Notes: generated from the letters alone by a model not told the origin. Shown: positions 1-6,846, counted from the first letter of the stretch. The stretch is 8,280 nucleotides of DNA from Thiomonas sp. (GCA_027451915.1 DAIDHU010000113.1:1-8280), one strand, 5' to 3'. Numbers and translations are program-made.

Positions 1-726
1 GAAGTGCGCGGTCTGCGCAAGGCCTTCGGCGGCCTGCAGGTCACGCGCGGCGTCGACCTCAGCGTGGCCAGGGGCGAGCGGCACCTGCTGATCGGCCCCA
101 ACGGGGCCGGCAAGACCACCCTGTTCAACCTCATCGCCGGCGACCTGCCCAGCGATGCCGGCAGCATCGTGGTGCACGGGCAGGACCTCACGCGCATGCC
201 GGCCGCGGCACGTGCCCAGCGCGGCGTGGCCCGCACCTACCAGATCATCACCCTGTTCCCGCACGACACCCTGCTGCACAACGTGCGGCTCGCGCTGCTG
301 GGCCGCTCGCCCCGGCGCTGGATCCCCTGGGGGAACCTGGCCGGGGATGAGGCGCTGCACGCGCAGGCACGCCAGGCGCTGGAGGCCGTCGGGCTGGGGG
401 ACAAGGCCGGGCTCGGCCTGCAGCAGACCTCCTATGGCGACAAGCGCCGCCTGGAGATCGCCATGGCGCTGGCGCAACGCCCCAGCCTGCTGCTGCTCGA
501 CGAGCCCCTGGCCGGCCTGTCGGCGCAGGAGCGCGAGGGTATCGGCGCCATGCTCGCCGGCATCGGGCGCGAGGTGACCATCGTGCTCATCGAGCACGAC
601 ATGCGCGCCGCGCTGGCTCTGGCCGACCGCGTGACCCTGCTCCACCAGGGGCAGGTGGTGCTCAGCGGGCATCGCGACCAAGTGGTGCAGGACCCCCGGA
701 CACGGCAGATCTATCTTGGACACTGA
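1..726 (+). CDS. livG: Branched-chain amino acid-type ABC transporter ATP-binding protein, LivG-like (5' end off the window)
   Basis: ATPase subunit of a HAAT-family (Liv-type) importer; it hydrolyses ATP at the inner face of the cytoplasmic membrane to drive uptake through LivH/LivM-type permeases. Counting from the GTG at base 4, the protein shows Walker A GPNGAGKTT (31-39), Q-loop Q80 in RTYQ, a signature region SYGDKRRLEIA (143-153), Walker B LLLLDEP (162-168) and the switch histidine H198 in IEHD. The frame is open to the first base and reads E-V before RGLRKAFGG. LivG proteins usually begin a few residues before this motif, so the true start probably lies just upstream and base 4 is not a trustworthy start. 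The signature departs from canonical LSGGQ, as LivG signatures often do, but the lysine after YGD is less usual. The gene overlaps livF by 11 bases, implying one operon with permease and binding-protein genes to the left. The transported substrate is not determined by this subunit; amino acids are a family-level guess, and urea or other amides are possible. Confidence 0.9.
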   Translation, partial: EVRGLRKAFGGLQVTRGVDLSVARGERHLLIGPNGAGKTTLFNLIAGDLPSDAGSIVVHGQDLTRMPAAARAQRGVARTYQIITLFPHDTLLHNVRLALLGRSPRRWIPWGNLAGDEALHAQARQALEAVGLGDKAGLGLQQTSYGDKRRLEIAMALAQRPSLLLLDEPLAGLSAQEREGIGAMLAGIGREVTIVLIEHDMRAALALADRVTLLHQGQVVLSGHRDQVVQDPRTRQIYLGH

Positions 727-1435
727 CAACGCCCTGCTTGTCGACGGCCTCGACGTGTACTACGGCGACAGCCACGTGCTGCACGAGGTGTCCTGGAGCA
801 CGGCGCCGGGGCGCGTGACGGCGCTGCTGGGCAGGAACGGCGCGGGCAAATCGACCACCGTGCAGTCCATCGTCGGCCTGCTGCCCCCGCGGCGTGGCCG
901 CATCGTCTACCGCGGCCGGGAATTGCAGCGGGCCAGCCCCGAGGCCATCTCGCACAGCGGCGTGGCCTTCGTGCCCCAGGGCCGGCGCGTGTTCGCAAGC
1001 CTCAGCGTGCGCGAGAACCTGGAGGTGGCCGCTCGCCGGCAGGCTGGCGCGGGCCGGCGGCACTGGAGCCGCGAGGACGTGCTGCGCATTTTTCCGCGCC
1101 TGGGCGAGCGCCTCGGACATGCGGCGCAGAATCTGTCGGGCGGAGAGCAGCAGATGCTGGCCATCGGGCGCGCCCTGATGACCTGTCCCAGCCTGCTTCT
1201 GCTCGACGAACCCTCGGAGGGACTGGCGCCGCAGATCGTGCACGAACTGCAGCAGGTGATCGCGGGCCTGCGCGAGCACATGGCGGTGGTGCTGGTCGAG
1301 CAGAATCTCGGGCTGGCCCTGGGACTGGCCGACGATGTGGTCGTGCTCGACACGGGACGCGTGGTGTTCTCCGGCGCGCGTGCGCAGTTCGAGGCCAGCC
1401 AGGAGCAGCTGCAGGCCCATCTCAGCGTGGCTTGA
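716..1435 (+). CDS. livF: Branched-chain amino acid-type ABC transporter ATP-binding protein, LivF-like
   Basis: Second ATPase of the same HAAT importer, forming the nucleotide-binding heterodimer with the LivG-like protein. It is 239 residues, normal for LivF. Visible motifs are Walker A GRNGAGKST (39-47), Q-loop Q88 in FVPQGRRVF, signature LSGGEQQ (140-146) and Walker B LLLLDEP (160-166). The switch position is glutamine (LVEQN, Q196) rather than histidine, which is characteristic of LivF. The start is the rare codon TTG at 716, 11 bases inside livG; no ATG or GTG lies in frame nearby upstream, and the motif spacing needs a start close to here. No clear Shine-Dalgarno sequence precedes it, so translation is probably coupled to livG. 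Its last 14 bases overlap the end of the opposing BtuF-like gene. The assignment to the family is strong; the substrate is unknown. Confidence 0.93.
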   Translation: MDTDNALLVDGLDVYYGDSHVLHEVSWSTAPGRVTALLGRNGAGKSTTVQSIVGLLPPRRGRIVYRGRELQRASPEAISHSGVAFVPQGRRVFASLSVRENLEVAARRQAGAGRRHWSREDVLRIFPRLGERLGHAAQNLSGGEQQMLAIGRALMTCPSLLLLDEPSEGLAPQIVHELQQVIAGLREHMAVVLVEQNLGLALGLADDVVVLDTGRVVFSGARAQFEASQEQLQAHLSVA

Positions 1436-2282
1436 GGCCTCCGCCCGAGACCGGCCCGGGTTGCCGTGCGCACCAGTCGCGCACGATGCGGTGCAGCGCG
1501 TCCAGCCCGTCGGTCAGGGCGGCGGGGCCCGGCTGCAGGATCAGCGGCGACTTGATCTCGTGCAGCTCGCCGTCGCGCACCGCCGGCACGTCCTGCCAGC
1601 CGGGCCGGGCGGCCACCCGAGGCGCGGAGAACTTCTTGCCGCACCACGAGCCGATGATGATGTCCGGCCGGCGCCGCACCACCTCCATCGGATCGGCGAC
1701 GATGCGCTCGCGCCCCAGGCTGGCCGCGGCCAGCTCGGGGAAGATGTCCTCGCCGCCGGCGATGCCGATGAGTTCGCTCACCCAGCGGATGGCGGAGATC
1801 GGCGGCTGGTCCCATTCCTCGAAATACACCCTGGGGCGTCGCGGCAGCGCCGCGGCCGCGCGCGCCACCTCGCGCAGGTGCGAGGCCAGCGACGCCGCCA
1901 GGGCCTGCGCCGGCTCGGCGGCGCCGACCAGGGCGCCCAGGCGGCGCACGTAGCCCAGGATCTGCGGCACCGAGCGGTGGTTGCTGATCCACACCTCGAC
2001 GCCATGGCGGATCAGGGCCTGCGCGATGTCGGCCTGCATGTCGGAAAAGCCGATGGCCAGGTCGGGCTCGAGGCGCAGGATGTCGTCGATGCGCGCGCTG
2101 GTGAAGGCCGAAACCCGCGGCTTCTCGCGCCGCGCCCGGGGCGGGCGCACCGTGAAGCCCGAGATCCCCACGATGCGTTCGGATTCGCCCAGGGCGTACA
2201 GCACCTCCGTGGGCTCCTCGGTCAGGCAGACAATGCGCCGGGGAAGGGCGCCATCGCCTGGCTCGGGCACCCCCGCGCTCAC
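1422..2282 (-). CDS. BtuF-like cobalamin-binding protein without signal peptide, coupled to icmF
   Basis: A 286-residue member of the periplasmic-binding-protein type III / BtuF-FepB fold (COG0614-like, PF01497-like). Supporting features are RIVCLTEEPTEVLYALGESERIVGIS (16-41), with the TE pair and ALG..RIVG pattern of BtuF, EPDLAIGFSDMQADI (72-86), FEEWD (154-158), the RPDIIIGSWCGKKF segment (205-218) and a C-terminal ALTDGLDALHRI. Classical BtuF captures vitamin B12 in the periplasm for BtuCD. Here the N-terminus (MSAGVPEPGDGALPRR) is hydrophilic with no signal peptide or lipobox, and the frame upstream runs through icmF coding sequence and offers no export signal either. It is therefore probably cytoplasmic. 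The chosen start is the GTG at 2282, whose last two bases are part of the icmF stop (GTGA overlap); a second GTG at 2270 is possible. No BtuC or BtuD gene adjoins it. A role in holding, delivering or sensing cobalamin for the mutase is inference; I recall similar proteins annotated only as cobalamin-binding protein. The 3' end overlaps livF tail to tail. Confidence 0.85.
   Translation of the reverse strand: MSAGVPEPGDGALPRRIVCLTEEPTEVLYALGESERIVGISGFTVRPPRARREKPRVSAFTSARIDDILRLEPDLAIGFSDMQADIAQALIRHGVEVWISNHRSVPQILGYVRRLGALVGAAEPAQALAASLASHLREVARAAAALPRRPRVYFEEWDQPPISAIRWVSELIGIAGGEDIFPELAAASLGRERIVADPMEVVRRRPDIIIGSWCGKKFSAPRVAARPGWQDVPAVRDGELHEIKSPLILQPGPAALTDGLDALHRIVRDWCARQPGPVSGGGLKPR
2279..2282 (-). 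other. GTGA stop/start overlap between icmF and the BtuF-like gene
   Basis: On the minus strand icmF ends ATG-TGA, and the GTG formed by the last G of the final ATG plus TG of the stop begins the BtuF-like frame. Four-base overlaps of this sort usually couple translation of the second gene to termination of the first, which fixes the relative output of mutase and binding protein. The start is inferred, because GTG 2270 is also in frame; the overlap itself is read directly. Confidence 0.75.
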
Positions 2283-5200
2283 ATGCTGCGCCGGTACTGC
2301 CCACCCACCTCGAACAGGGCGTCGGTGAGCTGGCCGAGGGAACAGCAGCGCACGGCGTCCATCAGGACCTCGAACACGTTGCCGTCCTCGATCACCGCCT
2401 GGCGCAGGCGCTGCAGCTGCAGCGGCGCCTCGTCGGCGTGGCGGGCGTGGAAGTCGCGCAGCCGGTCGAGCTGGCCTTGCTTTTCCTCGGGGGTCGAGCG
2501 CGCCAGCTCGATGCTCTCGGGCACCGGGTCGCCCTCGGGGTTGCGGAAGGTGTTGACCCCGATGATCGGCAGCTCGCCGGTGTGCTTGAGCATCTCGTAG
2601 TGCATGCTCTCTTCCTGGATCTTGCCACGCTGGTAGCCGGTCTCCATGGCGCCCAGCACGCCGCCGCGCTCGGCGATGCGGTCGAACTCGGCCAGCACGG
2701 CCTCCTCCACGAGTTCGGTGAGCTCGTCGATGATGTAGGAACCCTGGTTCGGGTTCTCGTTCTTCGCCAGCCCCCATTCGCGGTTGATGATCAGCTGGAT
2801 GGCCATGGCCCGCCGCACCGACTCGGTGGTGGGCGTGGTGATCGCCTCGTCGTAGGCGTTGGTGTGCAGGCTGTTGCAGTTGTCGTAGATGGCGATCAGG
2901 GCCTGCAGCGTGGTGCGGATGTCGTTGAAGGCGATCTCCTGCGCGTGCAGGCTGCGCCCGCTGGTCTGCACGTGGTACTTCAGCTTGCAGCTGCGCTCGC
3001 CGGCGCCGTAGCGCTCGCGCATGGCCACCGCCCAGATGCGCCGCGCCACCCGTCCCAGCACCGTGTACTCCGGGTCCATGCCGTTGCTGAAGAAAAAGCT
3101 CAGGTTGGGCGCGAAGTCGTCGATGGGCATGCCCCGAGCCAGGTAGGCCTCCACGTAGGTGAAGCCGTTGGCCAGGGTGAAGGCCAGTTGCGAGATGGGG
3201 TTCGCCCCGGCCTCGGCGATGTGGTAGCCGGAGATGCTCACCGAGTAGAAGTTGCGCACCTTGTGGCGCACGAAGTACTCCTGGATGTCCCCCATCACCT
3301 TGAGGCTGAACTCGGTGGAGAAAATGCAGGTGTTCTGGCCCTGGTCCTCCTTGAGGATGTCGGCCTGCACCGTGCCGCGCACGTTGGCCAGCGCCCAGGC
3401 GCGCAGCTGGCGCGCCTGCTCGGGCGACGGCGCATGACCGTGCTCGGACTCGAATTTTTCCAGCTGCTGGTCGATGGCCGTGTTCATGAACATGGCCAGG
3501 ATGCTCGGCGCCGGCCCGTTGATGGTCATCGACACCGAGGTCGAGGGGTCGCACAGGTCGAAGCCCGAGTACAACACCTTCAGGTCGTCCAGCGTGGCGA
3601 TGCTCACGCCCGAGTTGCCGATCTTGCCGTGGATGTCGGGCCGCAGGTCGGGGTCGTTGCCGTACAGCGTGACCGAATCGAAGGCGGTGGAAAGGCGCTT
3701 GGCGGGCATGCCCTCGCTGACCAGCTTGAAGCGCCTGTTGGTGCGGAAGGCGTCGCCCTCGCCGGCGAACATGCGCGTGGGATCCTCGCCCTCGCGCTTG
3801 AACGCGAAGGTTCCGGCGGTGTAGGGAAAGCCCCCCGGCACGTTCTCCAGCAGCAGCCATCTCAGGCGCTCGCCATGGTCCTCGTAGCGCGGCAGCGCCA
3901 CCTTGCGCAAGGTCGTGCCCGACAGCGTGCGCACGGTCAGGCGGGTGCGGATCTCGCGCTCGCGCACCTTCACCACGTGTTCGTCGCCGGCGTAGGTGCG
4001 TTGCAGCTCGTCCCAGCCGGCCAGGAGCTGGCGCGCCGGCTCGCCCAGTCGCCGTTCGCGCTGCGCGGCCAGTTGCTCGAGCCGCGGGCCGGCGGCGGCG
4101 GCGTCGGCGGCGCCGGCGGCCTCCAGCATGACGCGCGCCGCGCGCAGTTGCTGGATCTCGCGCGCCAGCGCGGCCTGCTCGGCGGCGCGGCGCTTGTAGC
4201 CGCGCACCACCTCCGCGATGTCGGCCAGGTAGCGCGTGCGCGCCGGCGGCACGATGGGGTGGCGATGGGTGCTGAAGCGCGTGGCTACCGCCGGCAGCGC
4301 CCCGTCGCCCAGCGCCAGCCCCAGCTCGCCCAGGCGCGCGCGCAGCGCCTGGTACAGGGCGGTGACGCCGTCGTCGTTGAACCGGCTGGCCATGGTGCCG
4401 AACACCGGCATGTCCTCGGGACGGGTGCCGAAGGCCTCGCGGTTGCGCTGCACCTGCTTGGCCACGTCGCGCAGCGCGTCGGCCGCGCCCTTGCGGTCGA
4501 ACTTGTTGATGGCCACGAATTCGGCGAAGTCCAGCATGTCGATTTTTTCGAGCTGGCTGGCGGCGCCGAACTCCGGGGTCATCACGTACAACGGCACGTC
4601 CACCAGGGGCACGATGGCCGCGTCGCCCTGGCCGATGCCCGAGGTCTCCACCACCACCAGGTCGAAGCCCGCCACCTTCACCGCGGCCAGCACGTCGGGC
4701 AGCGCGGCGCTGATCTCGCTGCCGGTCTCGAGCGTGGCCATGCTGCGCATGTACACGCGGGGGCCGTCGCGCCAGGGTCCGATGGCGTTCATGCGGATGC
4801 GGTCGCCCAGCAGCGCGCCTCCGCTCTTGCGCCTCGAGGGGTCGATGCTGACCACCGCCACGCGCAGCCGGTCCTGCTGGTCCAGGCGCAGGCGCCGCAC
4901 CAGCTCGTCGGTGAGGCTGGACTTGCCCGCGCCGCCTGTGCCGGTGATGCCCAGCACCGGCACCCGCGCCTGCCCGGCGCGTCGGCGCAACTCGGCGATC
5001 AGTGCGGCGTCGGCGCGCCCGTTCTCCAGCGCGGTGATCAGGCGCGCCAGCGCGCGCCAGGCCTGCGGCGTGTGCCCGGCCACGGCGTCGAGCACCCCGG
5101 CCTCGGCGGCGCCCGCCTCGCGGTCGCAGTGCATGAGCATCTCGCCGATCATGCCCTGCAGGCCCATGCGCTGGCCGTCCTCCGGGCTGTAGATGCGCGT

Positions 5201-5575
5201 GACGCCGTAGTCCTGCAGTTCGCGGATCTCGGCCGGCACGATGACCCCGCCGCCTCCGCCGAACACCTGGATGTGCTCGCCCCCGCGCTCGCGCAGCAGG
5301 TCGACCATGTAGCGGAAGTACTCGACATGCCCGCCCTGGTAGGAACTCACCGCGATGCCCTGGGCGTCCTCCTGCAACGCAGCCGTCACCACCTCCTCGA
5401 CGGAGCGATTGTGGCCGAGGTGGATCACCTCGGCGCCCATGCCCTGCAGGATGCGGCGCATGATGTTGATGGCGGCGTCGTGGCCGTCGAACAGGGCTGC
5501 GGCGGTGACGAAGCGGACCTTGTGGGTCGGTCGGTAGCCGGACAGCACCTGTTGTTGCGCGGAAAGATCGGTCAT
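2279..5575 (-). CDS. icmF: Fused isobutyryl-CoA mutase with G-protein chaperone (IcmF)
   Basis: Adenosylcobalamin-dependent acyl-CoA mutase of 1098 residues, close to known IcmF proteins (about 1,090), expected in the cytoplasm. It interconverts isobutyryl-CoA and n-butyryl-CoA by radical carbon-skeleton rearrangement. The domains in order are: a B12-binding domain (about 19-150) with cobalt-ligand motif DGHD (30-33, H32), SSYQGG (77-82) and GGGGGV; a MeaI-type GTPase (about 205-420) with P-loop GTGGAGKS (212-219), ETSGIGQGD (310-318) and NKFD (357-360); an alanine-rich linker (about 465-530); and the substrate-binding mutase barrel (about 540-1098) with SGYHIAEAGA holding the conserved active-site H785. 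F603 and Q747 fall where isobutyryl-CoA mutases have Phe/Gln and methylmalonyl-CoA mutases have Tyr/Arg, so the substrate is a non-carboxylated branched acyl-CoA. The ATG at 5575 is chosen because MTDL matches IcmF N-termini as I recall them; upstream ATGs at 5614 and 5620 would overlap the AraC gene. The ribosome site is weak. It lies 25 bases after the AraC gene and overlaps the BtuF-like gene by four. Confidence 0.96.
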   Translation of the reverse strand: MTDLSAQQQVLSGYRPTHKVRFVTAAALFDGHDAAINIMRRILQGMGAEVIHLGHNRSVEEVVTAALQEDAQGIAVSSYQGGHVEYFRYMVDLLRERGGEHIQVFGGGGGVIVPAEIRELQDYGVTRIYSPEDGQRMGLQGMIGEMLMHCDREAGAAEAGVLDAVAGHTPQAWRALARLITALENGRADAALIAELRRRAGQARVPVLGITGTGGAGKSSLTDELVRRLRLDQQDRLRVAVVSIDPSRRKSGGALLGDRIRMNAIGPWRDGPRVYMRSMATLETGSEISAALPDVLAAVKVAGFDLVVVETSGIGQGDAAIVPLVDVPLYVMTPEFGAASQLEKIDMLDFAEFVAINKFDRKGAADALRDVAKQVQRNREAFGTRPEDMPVFGTMASRFNDDGVTALYQALRARLGELGLALGDGALPAVATRFSTHRHPIVPPARTRYLADIAEVVRGYKRRAAEQAALAREIQQLRAARVMLEAAGAADAAAAGPRLEQLAAQRERRLGEPARQLLAGWDELQRTYAGDEHVVKVREREIRTRLTVRTLSGTTLRKVALPRYEDHGERLRWLLLENVPGGFPYTAGTFAFKREGEDPTRMFAGEGDAFRTNRRFKLVSEGMPAKRLSTAFDSVTLYGNDPDLRPDIHGKIGNSGVSIATLDDLKVLYSGFDLCDPSTSVSMTINGPAPSILAMFMNTAIDQQLEKFESEHGHAPSPEQARQLRAWALANVRGTVQADILKEDQGQNTCIFSTEFSLKVMGDIQEYFVRHKVRNFYSVSISGYHIAEAGANPISQLAFTLANGFTYVEAYLARGMPIDDFAPNLSFFFSNGMDPEYTVLGRVARRIWAVAMRERYGAGERSCKLKYHVQTSGRSLHAQEIAFNDIRTTLQALIAIYDNCNSLHTNAYDEAITTPTTESVRRAMAIQLIINREWGLAKNENPNQGSYIIDELTELVEEAVLAEFDRIAERGGVLGAMETGYQRGKIQEESMHYEMLKHTGELPIIGVNTFRNPEGDPVPESIELARSTPEEKQGQLDRLRDFHARHADEAPLQLQRLRQAVIEDGNVFEVLMDAVRCCSLGQLTDALFEVGGQYRRSM

Positions 5576-5600
5576 GGGAAGCCCCGGTGTTGTGCCTGCA

Positions 5601-6692
5601 TCACTGTAGACCATCGTCATCGCCCGCGCCACGCGCGCCGTGGCGGGCGGGCGCGGTCGCGCCCGGGCCGCCGCGGTACGCGCTGGGGCTCTGTCCAGCC
5701 CAGGCAGCGAAGGCGCGGGCGAAGGTCTTCTCGCTGGCGAATCCCACCGCCAGCGCCACCTGCTTGATCGCATGCCGGCCCTGACGCAGCAGCTGCCCGG
5801 CGCGCTCGAAGCGGACCGCGTCCTTCAACTGCTGCAGCGAAGTGCCCTCGTCGCGCAACTGCCGATGCAGGGTGCGCGTGGACACGTTGAGCGCGGCGGC
5901 CAGGGTGGGCGCGGTGTGCGCCTCGTCGGGGCGCGCGGCCATGAGGGCGCGCGCGCGGCTGGCCAGCAGCCGGTCGCGGCGGTACTGCAGCACGGTCAGG
6001 GACAAGGCGTTGGGCAGCATGGCCTGCAGCGCGCGCTCGTCGCGCCGGGGCCTCAGCGCCAGGTACTGGGCCGGCAGGCTCATGCTCGCGCGCGCCGCCT
6101 CGAAGCGCACCGGGCCGGGGAACAGCAGCGGGTACACGTCGCCGTGCGGCGGGCGGCGCAGCGGGAACTCGGTGCCCACCAGCGGTATGCGTGAGTCGAT
6201 CAGCCAGCAGGCATAGCCGTGCACGTAGCGCAGCGTGGTGACCAGGCACAGTTCGCGCAGCGCGCCGAAATCGCGCCGCTCCTCGATGGCCAGGGTGGCG
6301 ACGCCATCGCGCAGCTCCAGATGCAGCAGCAGGTCCTCGGTAAGCAGCCGATGGTGCCGGCACCATCGCTTGAGCGCCACGCCCAGGTCGGGCGCCGACA
6401 GCGAGCCGCGGCACAGCAGGCCGTAGCTGCCCCAGGGCAGGCGGCGCGAGAACCAGCCCAGGGCCTCGTCGTCCAACTCCTGCATGGCCGCGCGGCACAG
6501 CGTCTCGAACTGCCGGGCCGTCACGCGTGCCCGGGCCTGGTTCAGTGCATCCGGCGCGATTTGCGCCATGCGCAGCGCCGCCGACGGGTCCGCCCCATAG
6601 TTTCGATAGGCCTGTACCACCGCCTGCACGAAGGCCATGGGCGTCAGGGCAGGTTCGCGCCCGGACAGGGAAGCGGCGGATGCTGAGGGCAT
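5601..6692 (-). CDS. AraC-family transcriptional regulator with arabinose-binding-like N-terminal domain
   Basis: A 363-residue DNA-binding regulator. The N-terminal part, from about residue 17 (TPMAFVQAVVQAYRNYGADPSAAL), resembles the PF12625-type ligand domain of AraC relatives in the OruR/ArgR-like group. The C-terminal AraC DNA-binding domain spans about 261-340, with first helix-turn-helix TLAAALNVSTRTLHRQLRDEG (263-283), second IKQVALAVGFASEKTFARAFAAWAG (309-333) and the closing SPSAYR. The start is uncertain. ATG 6692 is preferred because ATG 6722 would sit directly against the inverted repeat with no ribosome site, the farthest start (6806) would translate the repeat, and ATG 6638 (345 residues) is a good alternative. 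No strong Shine-Dalgarno sequence precedes any of them. It is the first gene of the icmF unit and divergent from the liu operon, so local activation of icmF, the liu genes or both is plausible. The effector is unknown; a branched-chain acyl-CoA or acid is a guess. Confidence 0.9.
   Translation of the reverse strand: MPSASAASLSGREPALTPMAFVQAVVQAYRNYGADPSAALRMAQIAPDALNQARARVTARQFETLCRAAMQELDDEALGWFSRRLPWGSYGLLCRGSLSAPDLGVALKRWCRHHRLLTEDLLLHLELRDGVATLAIEERRDFGALRELCLVTTLRYVHGYACWLIDSRIPLVGTEFPLRRPPHGDVYPLLFPGPVRFEAARASMSLPAQYLALRPRRDERALQAMLPNALSLTVLQYRRDRLLASRARALMAARPDEAHTAPTLAAALNVSTRTLHRQLRDEGTSLQQLKDAVRFERAGQLLRQGRHAIKQVALAVGFASEKTFARAFAAWAGQSPSAYRGGPGATAPARHGARGAGDDDGLQ
6349..6368. repeat. 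Perfect 20-bp palindrome inside the AraC-family gene
   Basis: CGATGGTGCCGGCACCATCG is identical to its reverse complement over 20 bases with no spacer. It lies in codons for R-W-C-R-H-H-R (about residues 109-115) of the regulator. By simple base-frequency reasoning a palindrome this long is unexpected once per few tens of kilobases, although high GC raises the odds. It could be an intragenic operator or chance. Confidence 0.6.
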
Positions 6693-6723
6693 GGTCGTGG
6701 GCCGGCGCGCCAATGCCCGCATT

Positions 6724-6761
6724 CTAGTGTCCTGTCTCGCCAATGCGAGACAGGACACTAG
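6724..6761. repeat. Perfect inverted repeat, 17-bp arms and 4-base spacer
   Basis: The left arm CTAGTGTCCTGTCTCGC (6724-6740) and right arm GCGAGACAGGACACTAG (6745-6761) are exact reverse complements separated by CAAT. The repeat lies 31 bases upstream of the chosen AraC-family start, so it is either an operator or a strong hairpin in that transcript's leader. No T-run follows on either strand, so it is not an intrinsic terminator. A symmetric operator for a dimeric or tetrameric repressor (for example the TetR- or MerR-type regulators known for liu genes) is possible; the cognate protein is not identifiable here. Confidence 0.85.
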
Positions 6762-6765
6762 CGCC

Positions 6766-6774
6766 GGGGGGGGG
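6766..6774. repeat. Homopolymer run of nine G
   Basis: Nine consecutive G (C on the other strand) lie between the inverted repeat and the 21-bp direct repeat. A tract this long can slip during replication and would change the spacing between the two candidate operators. It is also a common place for sequencing error. Confidence 0.8.
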
Positions 6775-6787
6775 CGTGCGGTTCCGA

Positions 6788-6825
6788 AAGTTGGCAGGAT
6801 TTGCAACCATCTTGGCAGACTATGC
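6788..6825 (+). promoter_or_regulatory. Candidate AraC-family tandem binding site (two 17-bp half-sites, 21-bp period)
   Basis: TTGGCAG occurs at 6791-6797 and again at 6812-6818, exactly 21 bases apart. Extending both copies gives two 17-base blocks (6788-6804 and 6809-6825) separated by four bases that agree at 12 of 17 positions, with pattern A-N2-TTGGCAG-N2-T-N-TGC. Seventeen-base direct-repeat half-sites on the same helical face with a four-base gap are the arrangement of the classical AraC I1/I2 site. The adjacent AraC-family gene is the natural candidate protein. Which promoter it serves is not clear: it lies about 98 bases before the dehydrogenase start and about 96 before the regulator's chosen start. 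Confidence 0.55.
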
Positions 6826-6846
6826 GCTACGTGTGGTCCTAGAGTG

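Noticed and set aside
1335..2600. Plus-strand open frame crossing the end of livF, the BtuF-like gene and the end of icmF
   Set aside because: It overlaps three well-supported genes, shows no family resemblance and has no ribosome site.
2283..3860. Upstream extension of the BtuF-like frame through icmF, which would make a protein of about 810 residues
   Set aside because: The added N-terminal part is low-complexity R/A/G/H sequence out of frame with the real icmF gene; recognisable BtuF-like sequence begins only after the icmF stop.
2279..5575. Methylmalonyl-CoA mutase identity for the large B12 enzyme
   Set aside because: The domain order (B12-binding, GTPase, mutase barrel) and the Phe/Gln active-site pair at 603 and 747 fit IcmF, not methylmalonyl-CoA mutase, which has Tyr/Arg there and a C-terminal B12 domain.
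2438..5767. Open frame of about 1,100 codons on the plus strand antisense to almost all of icmF
   Set aside because: The translation is rich in H, A, R, G and V with no domain motifs and mirrors the icmF codons. Long antisense open frames are expected opposite a GC-rich gene with strong third-position G/C bias.
6724..6761. Rho-independent terminator
   Set aside because: The hairpin is perfect but no run of T follows on either strand, and it sits between divergent gene starts where a terminator is not expected.
6792..6825. Sigma-54-like TGGCA...TGC elements
   Set aside because: In both copies the GG and GC dinucleotides are eight bases apart instead of the ten required for -24/-12 promoters; the 21-bp tandem repeat explains them better.
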